A DNA stretch of 64,000 bases from Telopea speciosissima. Taxonomy: Eukaryota > Streptophyta > Magnoliopsida > Proteales > Proteaceae. Below are positions 13,007 to 24,893 of this stretch, one piece after another (within the stretch, counting starts at the first letter, position 1; every line of letters starts with the position of its first letter). The notes beneath the pieces were generated by a model. That model worked only from the letters and a program-made list of their open reading frames with translations, searched no databases and had not been told where the DNA came from. The translations under genes and the position numbers were made by a program. The stretch lies in contig NC_057924.1 of NCBI RefSeq assembly GCF_018873765.1, positions 15,525,001-15,589,000 of the forward strand, read 5' to 3'.

Positions 13007-13203
13007 AGTTTGGATTATTTCAGGATTATGATGTGTCAAATGGGTGGTTCGGTATGGTTCATTTTGAACCCCTTATAGTGAAGGGGAATAAAATAATGCA
13101 TGGTGCATGGCCGTCCGTGCACATAACCCTTTGTGTTTTTTTATTTCTCCTTTTATATATTGCTTGCTCAAGGAGATTGTATATAACATCAAAGAATCAC
13201 AAT

Positions 13204-13403
13204 CATGGTTTGAGGTATCGATATCAGGCAATCCATATCAATACCTAGCTTTGGATTAGGGGTCAAACTATTAAAAAAAAAAAATCTGATTTTCTTAACA
13301 AAATCAAAAGCAAAAACTATCCCATATAGGCTGATCCATATCGATATCATATCAATTTTTGAGATGATCGATACCCGATCTGATACTGTGCACTAAATCC
13401 ATG
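13204..13403. mobile_element. hAT-type MITE, CATGGTTT family
   Basis: A 200-bp element from CATGGTTTGAGGTATCGAT to CACTAAATCCATG, flanked by ATCACAAT and ATCTCAAT (7 of 8 match), a hAT-size target duplication. The interior matches the copy at 48851. Confidence 0.75.
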
Positions 13404-13454
13404 ATCTCAATGGGCATGGATGAGTGTTCTCTCTTACGAAAATTAGGAACCCTT

Positions 13455-13675
13455 TTACCCCATCCGTCCAACAAAATTATTCAAAGCTTCATTATATGCT
13501 CTGAACTGCTCTGCCACTTTAACGGCTTGCTTAATTAAGGCAAATGGAGCAATTTTCAATAAGATAGTGAGTGAGTGTTTAGGAAGAACTGGTAAGGCTA
13601 TTGAAGTTGCTTTCAACTTTGCATTCAAAACCGTTCCAACAGATGGAACAAATGGTCCCAAAACCTGCTTGCACC
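13455..13675 (-). pseudogene. Unidentified coding relic or isolated exon
   Basis: The minus-strand frame from about 13675 reads VLGPFVPSVGTVLNAKLKAT, then SIALPVLPKHSLTILLKIAP and QAVKVAEQFRAYNEALNNF, ending in a stop near 13455. The composition is protein-like and quite unlike the low-complexity surroundings, suggesting an exon fragment of a host gene. I do not recognise the family and see no neighbouring exons. Confidence 0.35.
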
Positions 13676-15262
13676 GACAGAAAAATGATCACAACAAGTG
13701 GTAGTGGGCTGTGGTGGTGGTGGTGGTGGTGGGCTTACTTTACCAAACACTAATGACTATGCAAACCGTATCCACAGCCCAAAAGCAGAAACTTGTTGAC
13801 CAAATAGTTTTCATTCATCACTTTCATTTTGGGGTAGTGCTAATTGCTATGCCCCTCTCCATTGCTGGGTGAGATTAGAGGGAGTTCTTTATTGATTGGG
13901 TAGTTATAAATAAAACAATAGAAGGTGATGTTTCTGAAAATTACAAGATAAATTTTAGTAATCTATTTTTATGTTTTTTTTCTTGAAATTTAAATTGTAT
14001 TTTTGTCACTTAGAATTGGAAAAATGTACAATAATGTTTAGAGTACCAATACACATACATAGACAGACACGAGATGTGTGCGAATACAAAAACGGGTATT
14101 TGATTGAATTAGACTTAAAAATTTGACATGTGACTAATGTAAACTGTCCTCTTTATCCAATAGGCATAATGGACATATCATATGTCCATGTGACAGAATA
14201 CGTGCCTTGCATGTGACATTTGAAAAAATTATAGACCGTTGTGACAATAATAATTTGCTTTATTTAAAAAAAATAACGTTGAAATGTGTCTATTAGAAAT
14301 AGCAACTAGCAACCTAATCTCAAAAAAAAAAACTACAATTATGGTCATGTATGAATATCAATTATACACTAATCCTTGAGAAGGTGGGGTGGGACTGAAT
14401 AAGAGAGGGGGTGGTGTGGGAGAACAGGAAGGGAGGTCGGAGGTCGGGGTCCACCTCTTCTTCTTCCGTAGAAAATCAATAGATATAAAGGTAGTTGTAA
14501 ACTTAGAGTTAAATAACATGTTTGCCCTAATTGCAAACATTAAAGAGAAAAATAGATTTGAATTGATTTCAATAAAATAAGTGAAATAGTTGGAGAGCTT
14601 CTAGCTAAGTAAACTCCAAGATTCCCTATTTATGTGGTATAATTTTATTTTATTTTATTTTTGTAAGGAAGACATAGTTCAACTTGAATTGAAGTTGGTT
14701 AAGTGATAAAACAAAGCTCTAGAACTACTAAAACATGCAACTAGTACTTGAAGTTGGACTACCAAGATGGTGCATGGTGATGCAAGGGTATATGTTTGAG
14801 TTTGAATATGAAATTCTGCAAATGGTCAATTAAATTCCGTAGATATCAATTATGTCCACATTTCATAGATTCTATATTGGATTGAGGAGTTCCAGAAACT
14901 TTTATCTTTTCTTTTTTTCATTATTCATTTCAACTTATTTTTGAAAATCCATTTATACTCTTATCTCAAAACTCTTTTAAGTTTAAGAGAATGAGCATTT
15001 AAAAGAAGATGTCAAGTTTTAAATACACCTATAAAAGTGTAATTCAAAAACTCCAATACGAAAACCCCTTAAAAAATTTTACATGCTTTTGAATGTTTTC
15101 AATGAATAAGTGGTTTAGATCAGGATTTAAAAAGAAGGAAGTAGATCAAGTAAATCGTCGGATTCAAACCAAAATCCAAGTCTGATCGAGACTAATTAAT
15201 TTTTGGGTAATTTGAATCAAAATCGATTCAAAATCAATGGAGAATCGAAATTGACCACCATT
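13676..15262. other. Intergenic, nothing identified
   Basis: AT-rich DNA with a GTG/GGT repeat near 13710-13735. No gene or clear repeat boundary is seen. Confidence 0.3.
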
Positions 15263-15675
15263 GTTTGAGGTATCGGTATTGGATCACCCGATATAGCCGA
15301 TACTGATGGCTTTGAAGGTTACTGATACCGATAACTAGCCGATATCGTATCAATGAAACAATACGGACAAGGGGTAAAATAGTAAAAGAAAACCCATTCC
15401 ATTTTTTAAAGAAAAATCATGGGTAACCATGCCAATACTGTATCGATTCGTATCGGTTTTGAAAGTAACCAATACCCAATCTCAGGGTGTCAATTTGCAA
15501 CCGAAATCAACCGTATAAAACTATATCAGATCGCACCGGTACAAATTCAGTATGGTTTTGATATGAGAAAATGGTATCTCTCTCGGTTCAATAAAGTGTT
15601 GGTTTCTAAGACGAAACCATTCAGTATGTACTGATACCGTACCGAGTGTTTATCGTATCGACTGTATACCAAACC
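15263..15675. mobile_element. Truncated hAT MITEs, probably two abutting copies
   Basis: ATTGTTTGAGGTATCGGTATT opens a CATGGTTT-family copy rich in GATATCG motifs. At about 15484 it gives way to CAGGGTGTCAATTTGCAACCG, which resembles the start of the TAGGGGTGTCAAT family. Neither copy has a recognisable far end. Confidence 0.4.
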
Positions 15676-16145
15676 TTAACTGCTTCTATTTTGTGCATTT
15701 AGTCATTATAGTATTTTCATATTTTTTTTTTGGTAAAAGTCATTATGGTATTTTCATAAATTTAAAAGTTTTGGATTTGTGTTTTCATGTTGGCCATCGA
15801 ATTGCCTAGTAACCGGTCCACATACATTCTTCTCAGCTCTAATCAGTCATTATGACTCAATTATAAACTTAAGTTGACCAAAAGGCCCTTGGTTCGACCA
15901 CTACATCCCACCATGGTCCATATCCGGAAAGCACTCCAGGTTTAGTGTATCTTTAAGAACGAACGCCTTAGATTCTTTGTACGAATTCTTTATTGACCTA
16001 TTTACATTAAGATTCACATGGTGGTCAGCATAGAATTAAATCTCGTGATACATATAATATCCTGAGTAGATAGGGATTGATTGATCTGGAATCCGATCCA
16101 ACCAATTCAAGTACCAATACCTGATTTAAATCAATCTGTTGGTGT

Positions 16146-16446
16146 TAGGGCTGCAACAGGTCCGGTATTTTTAAAACCCTAGTTCAACCCTGAGTCCCCT
16201 TAGTTAGACACTTAGACCCAGGTCATACGAGGTTGACCTAAATTAGTCCTGACCATGGGGAGGGGGAAGGAAGATGCAGGAACTTGGCAAGGCCAGGGAG
16301 AAAAAGAAGAAGAAGAGATGCCCGACTCTGATTCAAGATAAAAAATTTCAATTCTAACCTGCCATCAGGACCAGAATATCTTAGCCTAGATCCTATTCGG
16401 ACTAAGAACATTGACTCGAGCCGACAAGACCAAACTTGCACCTCTA
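16146..16446. mobile_element. hAT-like MITE (TAGGGCTGCAA family)
   Basis: Opens TAGGGCTGCAACAGG and closes near CAAACTTGCACCTCTA, an approximate inverse. Shares the TGAGTCCCCTTAGTT text with the copy at 26727. No target duplication is visible. Confidence 0.45.
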
Positions 16447-16639
16447 GTCTTAGGTAATCAGATGGCAAAACATAAGCAAAAGGTGTCCTCTCTACTCTCT
16501 ACTCTCTACTCTCTACTCTTACTCTCGGGTAGCGAGCGGCAAAGCAAAAGCGAAAGGCAAAGCAAAATAGGGAAATGGGTTTGCAAAAATTGCACACTTC
16601 AAGTCTTTGACTTCAGATGTAAGTAAACACAGCAAAGTA

Positions 16640-17790
16640 ATCAAAGCTGGTGGTGTATGGTTCACCTAATTACTGCGGTAGTCACGTAAACGGCACAACA
16701 CCCCGTGACGTCCGCCGACCGTCGCTGAACCACCTGCTCAAACTCAGTCTAGCCAAATCTCGACCGTCAGATTCAGATTCAGATTCAAATCCCATCTCTT
16801 TTGACCTCTTCACTCTTCACTCTTCACCTTCCTTAATCATTTTGGATTTCTCTACCTCTACTGTTATTATATTCACATTTAACTCACTGTACACCGCACC
16901 CACCGGCCATGGCCAGTTCATCTTAACCCACTAATTTTGAAACTTGGAGAGAGAGAGAGAGAGAGAGAGAGTGCTGTTTGTGGTCCTTGTAGACAAAGAT
17001 CAAAGGACAAAGATAAATGAAGCTATTGGTAGGGGATGAGAAGGAATCAGGAATCGTCAAAGGTCAGCTCCTCTGTCTTCGTATCAACTCACTAAGTGGT
17101 AATTTAATTAATATAATATGTGGAAAAGGCACGAGAGATGAGCACATACAAAGACTTTCCTTTTCTGTGATGTCTATATTCATGGTGTTGTGCTTGCGCC
17201 TGTCCTTAAGTCTATGAATTCAAATCAATGACATGTCAGTTTTCTTCTTCCTTTGGATTCTGCTGTCCCTTTTATTGAAAAATTAAAAAAAAACTTTAAC
17301 GGAAAGAAAAAATGGAGGTCATATTTTGAAGGGACTATTACTATTTGCAGGAAAATAAGCGTTTGATGATGTGTTCATAGGGGTATATTTCTTCATTTAC
17401 AAGTGATGGTAGGGACGAGGGAAAATTTTCCGGAAGATAGCTCTTGAGGTGCTTTGGGATGCGAGTTTGAAGAAGTTTCTTTCATTCCCATGTGGGTTTT
17501 AATTTTTTCTTATTATTAGATTGAACAACGCATATGGGTTTTGTTGGTTTCTGGTCTATGGATTTGATTTGAGCCTTTGAGGTCTTCTACTCTGAAAGTG
17601 TGTATCTCTCTTGTTTCCTCTTTGCTAGTACTGTAGTTGGTTGTTTTGGGGTTGTGATTCTGAAGTTTCTCCATTTGGGGTTCTTTCTTTTCAGGAGAAG
17701 TGCACGACTGGGCGAAGAAACATCTACAGTAAGATTAAGGAGAGTTTATGGGGTGGTGATATTTACTGGCGATCTCACTTGGATTCTGTA
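16640..17790 (+). promoter_or_regulatory. Upstream region and probable 5' leader of the receptor kinase gene
   Basis: No separate gene is visible here. The stretch is pyrimidine-rich between about 16790 and 16860 and carries a GA dinucleotide run at 16947-16971, both common in plant leaders and core promoters. A pyrimidine tract ending in CAG at 17692-17694 (TTCTTTCTTTTCAG) looks like a 3' splice site about 96 bases before the start codon, so a 5'-UTR intron is plausible. A donor cannot be chosen with confidence; candidates lie near 17062 and 17099. Several upstream ATGs would become short uORFs if this region is transcribed unspliced. Confidence 0.45.
16947..16971. repeat. GA microsatellite
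   Basis: A run of about 12 GA units in the likely leader region of the receptor kinase gene. Confidence 0.9.
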
Positions 17791-20700
17791 ATGGTGATGC
17801 TAGACTCTTTTCCAATGACTCCACTAAACTGGGTTTTCGTGGTTTGTTTTCTGTGTTCATTTCTGGGCACTGGAGCATTGAGCCAGCAGACCTGTGATCC
17901 AAATGATTTGCGGGTTCTGAAGGAATTCGTAGGGAACCTCACAGGTGGGTCTATTATCTCTAGATGGTCTGATGAATCGGTTTGCTGTCAATGGGATGGG
18001 GTTTTCTGTGAGAAAGGAAGTAATGCTTCAGAAGGGCGTAGAGTTACTATGCTGATTCTTCCAAAGAGAGATCTAAAAGGGATTGTATCAAGCTCCTTGG
18101 GTCGCCTGGAAAAGCTGGAATCGCTCGATCTTTCATTCAATTCTCTTCATGGTGGTATTCCTGCAGAGCTATCGAACTTGCAGCAGCTGGAGGTTCTTGA
18201 TCTCAGTTACAACATGCTTTCAGGGCCTATTGTGAAAGCACTTGGTGGGTTGAAATCAATCCGATCAGTCAATATATCTAGCAATTGCTTCAACGGGAGT
18301 TTGCTCGCAATTGAAGGCTTTCCAAATCTTGCCGTCCTCAATATAAGCAACAACTCCTTTGCTGGCCATATAGTTACTAAACTATGCAGTGCCTCCAATG
18401 CAGTTCGGGTTCTTGATTTGTCTATGAACCATTTCTCAGGTCCGCTCTTGATGAATGGTTCAGACAACTGCAGTGCGTCTATCCAACAGTTTCATGTCGA
18501 TTTCAACTCACTTTCAGGTCATCTTCCAGAAACTCTGTTTTGGTTATCATCTTTGGAGCAGCTTTCAATGGCCGCCAACAAATTCTCTGGTCAGTTGAGC
18601 AAGAGACTCAGTAAGCTTTCCAATCTTAAAACTTTAGCTATTTCTGGAAACCAATTTTCGGGTCCACTTCCAAACGTTTTTGGGAATCTCACAAAACTAG
18701 AACTGTTAATTGCGCACTCCAATTCCTTCTCTGGGTCATTGCCTTCTACTCTAGCACTCTGCACCAAGCTTCAAGTGCTTGACCTCAGGAACAATTCTCT
18801 AAGGGGGCCTATTGATATTAATTTCACTGGAATGCCCCATCTCAGTTTACTTGATCTTGCCACAAATCATTTCATTGGTACACTTCCTGCTACTCTGTCC
18901 AGATGTGCAGAGTTGAAAACCTTGAGCCTTGCTAAGAATAGCCTCTCTGGCTCGGTCCCTACTGATTTTGCAAAGCTGGGATCTCTTTCCTTTCTTTCTT
19001 TGTCAAACAACAGCTTTGAGAACTTAGCAGGAGCATTGGATGTACTTCAGCAGTGTGGAAACCTCACTACTCTGATAATTACCAAGAATTTCCATGCAGA
19101 AGAAATTCCAAGCAATATCAGTGGTTTTGAGAATTTAATGGTTTTTGCGGCTGGAAACTGTGCTCTTAAAGGCCAAATCCCCATGTGGTTACTGAATTGC
19201 AGAAAGTTACAGGTTCTGGACTTGTCATGGAATCACTTGAGTGGTGGCATCCCTCCTTGGATTGGTCAGATGGAGAATTTGTTTTATTTAGACATCTCCA
19301 ATAATTCTCTGACAGGAGAAATCCCAAAATGTTTGACAGAACTAAAGAGCCTTATTTCCTCAAACAACGGTGGTCCTCATCTTATCGCCTCTGCTGCTGG
19401 CATCCCATTATATGTAAAACGTAACCAGAGTGCCAATGGTTTGCAGTATAATCAGGCCTCTAGTTTCCCTCCGTCATTATTGTTGTGCAATAATAGAATT
19501 AACGGGACAATATGGCCTGAGATTGGACGGTTGAAGCAACTACATGTCTTAGATTTGAGCAGGAATAGCATAACTGGGACCATCCCATGCAACATTTCGG
19601 AAATGGAGAACTTGGAGGTCTTGGATCTGTCTTCCAATGATCTCTATGGGTTGATTCCCCCATCATTTAACAAGCTCACATTCTTGTCAAAGTTCAGTGT
19701 GGCAAATAATCACTTGCGAGGACCCATTCCAACCGGTGGGCAATTTCTCAGCTTCCCCAACTCAAGTTTTGAAGGCAATCCAGGATTGTGTGGCCCACTA
19801 ATTCATGCCTGCGGTGTTAATAATATGGGTCTGAAGCCTGCAATCTCAGCTAGACCAAACAGTAAGATTGGCCGAAGCAGTATACTTGGAATGGCAATCA
19901 GTATTGCAATTGGGATTGCGTTACTTTTAGTTGTTGTCCTGCTTAACATATCAAAGAAGGATGTTGACGATCCAATTGATGATGTGGAGGATGAAATGGG
20001 CAGACCACATAGGTTATCAGAGGCACTTGTGTCTTCAAAGTTGGTCCTTTTGTTCCAAAATTCAGATAACAAGGAGCTAACCATTGGTGACCTGCTGAAA
20101 TCTACAAACAATTTTGACCAAGCAAACATAATTGGTTGTGGAGGATTCGGTCTAGTGTACAAAGCCAACCTCCCCAATGGAACAAAAGCTGCAATCAAGA
20201 GGCTCTCTGAGGACTGTGGACAGATGGAACGTGAGTTCAGGGCTGAAGTGGAAGCCCTTTCAAGAGCTCAGCACAAGAACCTTGTCCCTCTACAGGGTTA
20301 TTGCAGGCATGGTAGTGGCAGGTTATTGATTTACTCCTACATGGAGAATGGAAGCTTGGATTATTGGCTGCATGAGAAAGTTGATGGAAGGTCAGAGCTT
20401 AGATGGGATGCTAGGCTTAAAATTGCTCAAGGAACTGCCCAGGGATTGGCTTACTTGCACAAGGTCTGCGAACCAAATATTGTCCATCGGGACATAAAAT
20501 CTAGCAACATACTCCTGGATGGAAATTTTGAAGCTCATCTGGCTGATTTTGGTCTATCGAGGTTAATTCGTCCATATGATACTCATGTAACAACGGATCT
20601 TGTTGGGACCTTAGGATATATCCCTCCTGAATATAGTCAGACATTGATGGCAACATTCAAAGGTGATGTTTACAGCTTTGGGGTGGTTCTTCTGGAGCTT

Positions 20701-20955
20701 CTTACTGGTAGGAGGCCTGTGGATGTTTGTAAAGCGAAGGGCTGCAGAGACTTAGTGTCATGGGTGCTTCAAATGAAATCTGAGAAGAAGGAAGAACAAA
20801 CAATTGATCCATCAATCTGGAGCAAGGTTTGGGAGAAACAGCTCCTTGAGGTACTTGAAATTGCATGTAAGTGCATAGACCAAGACCCAAGGCGCAGACC
20901 CTCCATTGAACAAGTTGTTTCATCACTTAATGCTGTGGCTTCTGATGGTGCCTAA
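17791..20955 (+). CDS. PSKR2: Phytosulfokine receptor-type LRR receptor kinase (PSKR2-like)
   Basis: This gene encodes a plasma-membrane receptor kinase that by family knowledge perceives the sulfated pentapeptide phytosulfokine and promotes growth while tuning immunity. I start it at the ATG at 17791, giving 1054 residues in one exon; the open frame extends 50 codons upstream without an ATG. Residues 1 to about 32 are a signal peptide, followed by an LRR N-terminal cap with paired cysteines (DESVCCQWDGV), then about 20 leucine-rich repeats. An island segment with PLYVKRNQSANGLQYNQ (about 529-560) interrupts the repeats, as in PSKRs. A transmembrane helix lies near 697-722. The kinase has the glycine loop IIGCGGFGLVYKA (about 780), lysine 803, HRDIKSSN with aspartate 901 and DFG at 919-921, so it looks active. 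The juxtamembrane text LLKSTNNFDQANIIG and kinase text AAIKRLSEDCGQMEREF resemble Arabidopsis PSKR2 (1036 residues as I recall it) more than PSKR1. No frameshift is visible. Confidence 0.93.
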   Translation: MVMLDSFPMTPLNWVFVVCFLCSFLGTGALSQQTCDPNDLRVLKEFVGNLTGGSIISRWSDESVCCQWDGVFCEKGSNASEGRRVTMLILPKRDLKGIVSSSLGRLEKLESLDLSFNSLHGGIPAELSNLQQLEVLDLSYNMLSGPIVKALGGLKSIRSVNISSNCFNGSLLAIEGFPNLAVLNISNNSFAGHIVTKLCSASNAVRVLDLSMNHFSGPLLMNGSDNCSASIQQFHVDFNSLSGHLPETLFWLSSLEQLSMAANKFSGQLSKRLSKLSNLKTLAISGNQFSGPLPNVFGNLTKLELLIAHSNSFSGSLPSTLALCTKLQVLDLRNNSLRGPIDINFTGMPHLSLLDLATNHFIGTLPATLSRCAELKTLSLAKNSLSGSVPTDFAKLGSLSFLSLSNNSFENLAGALDVLQQCGNLTTLIITKNFHAEEIPSNISGFENLMVFAAGNCALKGQIPMWLLNCRKLQVLDLSWNHLSGGIPPWIGQMENLFYLDISNNSLTGEIPKCLTELKSLISSNNGGPHLIASAAGIPLYVKRNQSANGLQYNQASSFPPSLLLCNNRINGTIWPEIGRLKQLHVLDLSRNSITGTIPCNISEMENLEVLDLSSNDLYGLIPPSFNKLTFLSKFSVANNHLRGPIPTGGQFLSFPNSSFEGNPGLCGPLIHACGVNNMGLKPAISARPNSKIGRSSILGMAISIAIGIALLLVVVLLNISKKDVDDPIDDVEDEMGRPHRLSEALVSSKLVLLFQNSDNKELTIGDLLKSTNNFDQANIIGCGGFGLVYKANLPNGTKAAIKRLSEDCGQMEREFRAEVEALSRAQHKNLVPLQGYCRHGSGRLLIYSYMENGSLDYWLHEKVDGRSELRWDARLKIAQGTAQGLAYLHKVCEPNIVHRDIKSSNILLDGNFEAHLADFGLSRLIRPYDTHVTTDLVGTLGYIPPEYSQTLMATFKGDVYSFGVVLLELLTGRRPVDVCKAKGCRDLVSWVLQMKSEKKEEQTIDPSIWSKVWEKQLLEVLEIACKCIDQDPRRRPSIEQVVSSLNAVASDGA

Positions 20956-22395
20956 TTCAGCTTGTTTAGATGTTTTTTGTTTCATACAAATTTAATTCCA
21001 GTCAGGAATGGCTCGGGATGGGCTGTTGGTAATGTCTCAATTTGTAAAAAAGAAACATGATTTATACTATATGTATCGCTGCAGCAGATCTCACACCTGT
21101 GTGGTGTGTATTAGATTCTTGAGATAAAGGATGTCATACACAAGTAACTTGATTTTCCATCATTTCCCATGTATATAAGCTTGATCTTGAATGCTAGGAT
21201 GTTCTTTGGTCCTTTTTTCCTGATCACTGATGCATAATTTAAGCCATGCCAGCAGAAGAAAGAGAAGAAAACAGCTTTTGAAGACTGACTGTGACATCAC
21301 AGCCATATCAGCCAGTTTTGCAATGTCACAGCCACCATGACAGCCAGTGGCTACTGTTCATATCTAGGTTCTGTTTTGGGTTTTATTTTCCTATTTTAGT
21401 TTTTATTAGTTGTTTAAGTCGGGCTGGATTAGGATTGAATCTAGTCTTTCCATTTTTGAGAGAGAGAGAAATTCCTGATTGGTCTATGGATTTCAGGCTG
21501 TCTTGGTGGGTTTTGAGTGGTGCTTCTGTGGATTCAGTAGCATGATTCTGGTGGATTCCAGGGGAGGTTTTGATGGATTCCAAGTCTGCAATCAAGTGGA
21601 TTCCTGATTGGTTTTTCTCTCCTATCTTCATTGAATTCAGATCAGAAATTCTAATTCTCATACCCAGCAATATACTGTTTACTAGTTTCAGGTTCAGCTT
21701 TGATTTGAATCTTTTTTGCTGAATATTCTGCTAAATCATATCATTGATTTGCCTACTATTTACTAGATTCAGTTTCTTTTTGAAAATGTCAGTTTTCTAA
21801 ATCGATTTCAGGAACCCTACGTCAATTATACTTCTTCAATTCCAGGTTTTCTGAACATGTTTCTGGTTTCTAGTCTCAATTGCTTGTTTGACTAGCTGAT
21901 TACTGCCTTGATTGAATTCTAATTTAGAACCCTATATCTCTGCCATTGATTTTGCTGTATTGTCTAGATTTTCAAGTTTCCTAACTCCAGTTGGAAATCC
22001 ACATATCTCTGAATCTAGCCATTGGATTCTAATAAAATTTTACTGGCATATTCTCCCTGTTAATTAGACCATTTGACCAAGGTTCTGGCTCAATCAGATT
22101 TGTTTCGACTGAAGTATCAACTTTTCTTTAATCTCTTTCTGGATCCTATTCCTGTGGTTCTGGAATTCATCTTGGAGTTCCAACCCTAATCCATTAGGTG
22201 CTTACAAACCCCATTATTTTGGTATCATAAATCCACACTGTCCAACAGTTTGGTTATTCTTCAGTCATTTCTACTTTCTACAATTCTGTGTTTGCTCTCT
22301 TAAATTATTTTCCTCTTTTATTCACCACACTGTATACTATTCTTCATAATATGCAAACAGTATCTAGAAAGAAAAGGATTTGGAAATGATAAAGG
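20956..22395. other. 3' UTR of the receptor kinase, then intergenic
   Basis: The first 200-250 bases after the stop are the expected 3' UTR, although no canonical AATAAA stands out. The remainder is T-rich with many short GATTC/GGATTC words and no coding signal. Confidence 0.3.
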
Positions 22396-22396
22396 G

Positions 22397-22553
22397 TTCA
22401 GGTTGCCAGGGCAAATGCCCGGGTTTGAGTCTTATGAGCTACTTTGCACAAAAAATTGCCGAAAGGTCAGGATTATCTCCAAACTAACCCTCCCAGGACC
22501 CTGCATAGGCGGGACCTGCACGGCTGCACTGTGTAATGGCCCTTTTTTTTGTT
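22397..22553 (+). mobile_element. SINE-like element
   Basis: GGGTTTGAGTC at 22421-22431 resembles a tRNA-type B box. The 3' half (GCCGAAAGGTCAGGATTATC, CCTCCCAGGACC, CATAGGCGGGA, TAATGGCCCTTTTTTTT) is shared with the copy at 23649-23776, and the tail is T-rich. An A box and target duplication are not clear. Confidence 0.5.
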
Positions 22554-23648
22554 TTTTAAATGGCTTCAGTAGTTTTATATTGCCAATGTCCACAGCCTAT
22601 CATATTTTTTTTTCTTAAATATAAAACAGTTAAGTTTATTAAAGAAACACTAATTAACAACAGGCCAGAGCCAAATTTAAATATTGGGAATATTATTGTG
22701 TCGGGTTTATCATTGGAATCTAACCTTTGATTTCCTGTGCTTGCCCAATCAACTACATTATAGTTTCCTGTGAACTGTAGGATTGGCTCAAATCTCCAGT
22801 AGTATTTGGGTAAGGTTAGTTATTCAGACTTCACTGCTTGGTGAAATTCATTAGATCGCTTTATTGCTATCTTCACTTTCAGTGAATTTGACTCTGCCAT
22901 GGAAATTTGTTGCACTGCAAATGGCATGCATGCCTCCCCTATGGAGACTTATCTTGAGTTGATTACAGGTTTTCAGTTGCAGCAAGTATTTTTTTTAGTT
23001 GTATGGACAATGGAGACATATTCTTGGAATTACATCCACTCAAAGATTCTGGATTCTATGTAATAGGTTCAACCATTTTCTGTGTACAAAGACATTTCAT
23101 ATTCTTCTGTGGCAAATATTGCGTATCAATGTCTATGTTTGTCATCATTAATTCTGTTTTCTATTTAAGCATATATGATTTTCTGAGCAGGTGCTGTGTC
23201 GGACATCATTTTTTGTCAGATTCTGAAACCCATATCTCTGGTTTTGTTACCTAGCTAGCCTCTTATCATTTTGCTTAGGTGCTTGAATCTGATGGTTGAT
23301 GGTGATTCCACTAATTTCTCAAACTAGCTGAATCTCTCAAAGTTAGCTGGTCTGTGACACCGATGGTCATGTCCGCAGTTCCCTTCAGTTCTACCAGAGG
23401 AGGTTAGTTGACTTTGTTTCATTTTATGCCAAGAGGAATGAGGTTCCCCAGCTATGGGTCTTCTAGTTTGATTATGCCAAGCTGGGAGGTTCTTAACTGC
23501 AGAGCAGCACCTGAAATCTAATGGAGGGACCTCAGTTAGGACAACTAATTGATTCTTTAGGTGCCTGCATCATCATCATCATCAGGTCATCTTGGACTCA
23601 ATTATTTGGAGATTACCTCCTGATAATGAGGGTAATTATCTGTAAGCT
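22554..23648. other. Intergenic, nothing firm
   Basis: A short stretch at about 23384-23448 reads LQFYQRRLVDFVSFYAKRNE in one frame, but it is only about 22 codons long and ends in a stop, so no gene is called. The rest is AT-rich non-coding DNA. Confidence 0.25.
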
Positions 23649-23776
23649 GTTTCGAGTCTTGAGGGCAGTCACTTGGTGCAAAAATGCCAAAGGTCAAGAC
23701 CGCCCCCAAATTCACCCCTCCCAGAACCCCACATAGGTGGGAGTGCGGGACCAACTAACAGTGGTAATGGCCCTTA
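23649..23776 (+). mobile_element. SINE-like element, second copy
   Basis: GTTTCGAGTCTTGAGGGCAG opens the copy at the B-box position. GCAAAAATGCCAAAGGTCA, CACCCCTCCCAGAACC, CATAGGTGGGA and TAATGGCCCTT follow the same order as in the copy at 22397. Confidence 0.5.
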
Positions 23777-24893
23777 GAACTCTTTCAACTTCATTACTAA
23801 ACTACAATTAACAAATGTCAATTACACATGTGGAGGTAACACAACTATTGCTTGTTAAAGGGACTGTGATGAGTTGATTCAAGGGTGCTTATCTAGTCTA
23901 TTTCTCATTTTGCATTCCAAAAGCATTTACAGACAAGGGTGATCAGCTTTGACTAAAGTTTGTTCCTGTTGGCCAAAGAAAACCACTGGCAGCTCAATCA
24001 AAAGGTAAAACTGTTTCTGTTTGTAATTTACTTGGTCCTATAGACCTGTCTTTCATATTCCAAATGTGGATGGAGTTCATCTTTTCCAAAAGTGAGCAAT
24101 AAAGTATGTGGAACCTGAAATTCTTTTTCAAGCACTAAATAAAAGAATAAACTGATTGTAACATTGGAGCATGATAACGAAATGTGAAGTGGTTTAAATA
24201 CAAAAATTTCTCTGAACTGATTGACTATAAGATCATCAAACCTCTCCCATAAGCCTGTCAAAATCAATCCTAAGTCTTAAAATAGCACAGTTTGAAAGTG
24301 GATATGCTTGTGAGGTTGGTTTACAATGTCAATCACCTTTCTGCTGCAAGCAAAAGATCAGTATGAAAAACTTTGCTGACTTTATGGGTATAATAATATG
24401 AAGAAGAAGGAAAGTAATGTGTGAGTGAGGTTATGGAGTCCTTTTTTTTAATTTTTATATCAGTTAGACTTATGTCCTAGTTAGTGGATTAAGGCAGAAA
24501 TGAAAATGGATTCACAGCTGTATTGTAGAAAGGAAGTGTCCCTTTCATTTTCTTTTATGATAGCATGTCTTGGAGAAGTTTGCCATTGAAACCTGTCTCA
24601 AATAAAAGAAGATTGTGAGTGTTTCATATTGCATTTACCTGAACTAGTGGGTAAAGAGTTTCACAAATCACTGGTAAAGAATATCATCGTTGTGGACCTT
24701 AAAGCTCCAAGGAGCCAAGTCAAGCTTTGTCACTGGAAAACTGGGCTCAGCTTTTACTAATGGACTTTTTGATGGGCTTAAAATGCGGCACACTAAAGTC
24801 CTCCACGCATACTGGGTTGACTAAGGCCCAAAGTTCTTAAGCCCGTACTCCAAAGCCCGGATCACAAAATTCACATGTTGGGTTGGTGTTTTG
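23777..24893. other. Intergenic, nothing identified
   Basis: AT-rich non-coding DNA. No RNA gene, open frame or repeat with clear ends is seen. Confidence 0.3.

Noticed and set aside
17641-17790. Coding extension of the receptor kinase
   Set aside because: It has no ATG and would place extra charged residues before a normal signal peptide.
23384-23448. Possible exon reading LQFYQRRLVDFVSFYAKRNE
   Set aside because: Only about 22 codons, ending in a stop, with no neighbouring exons or splice sites that join sensibly.
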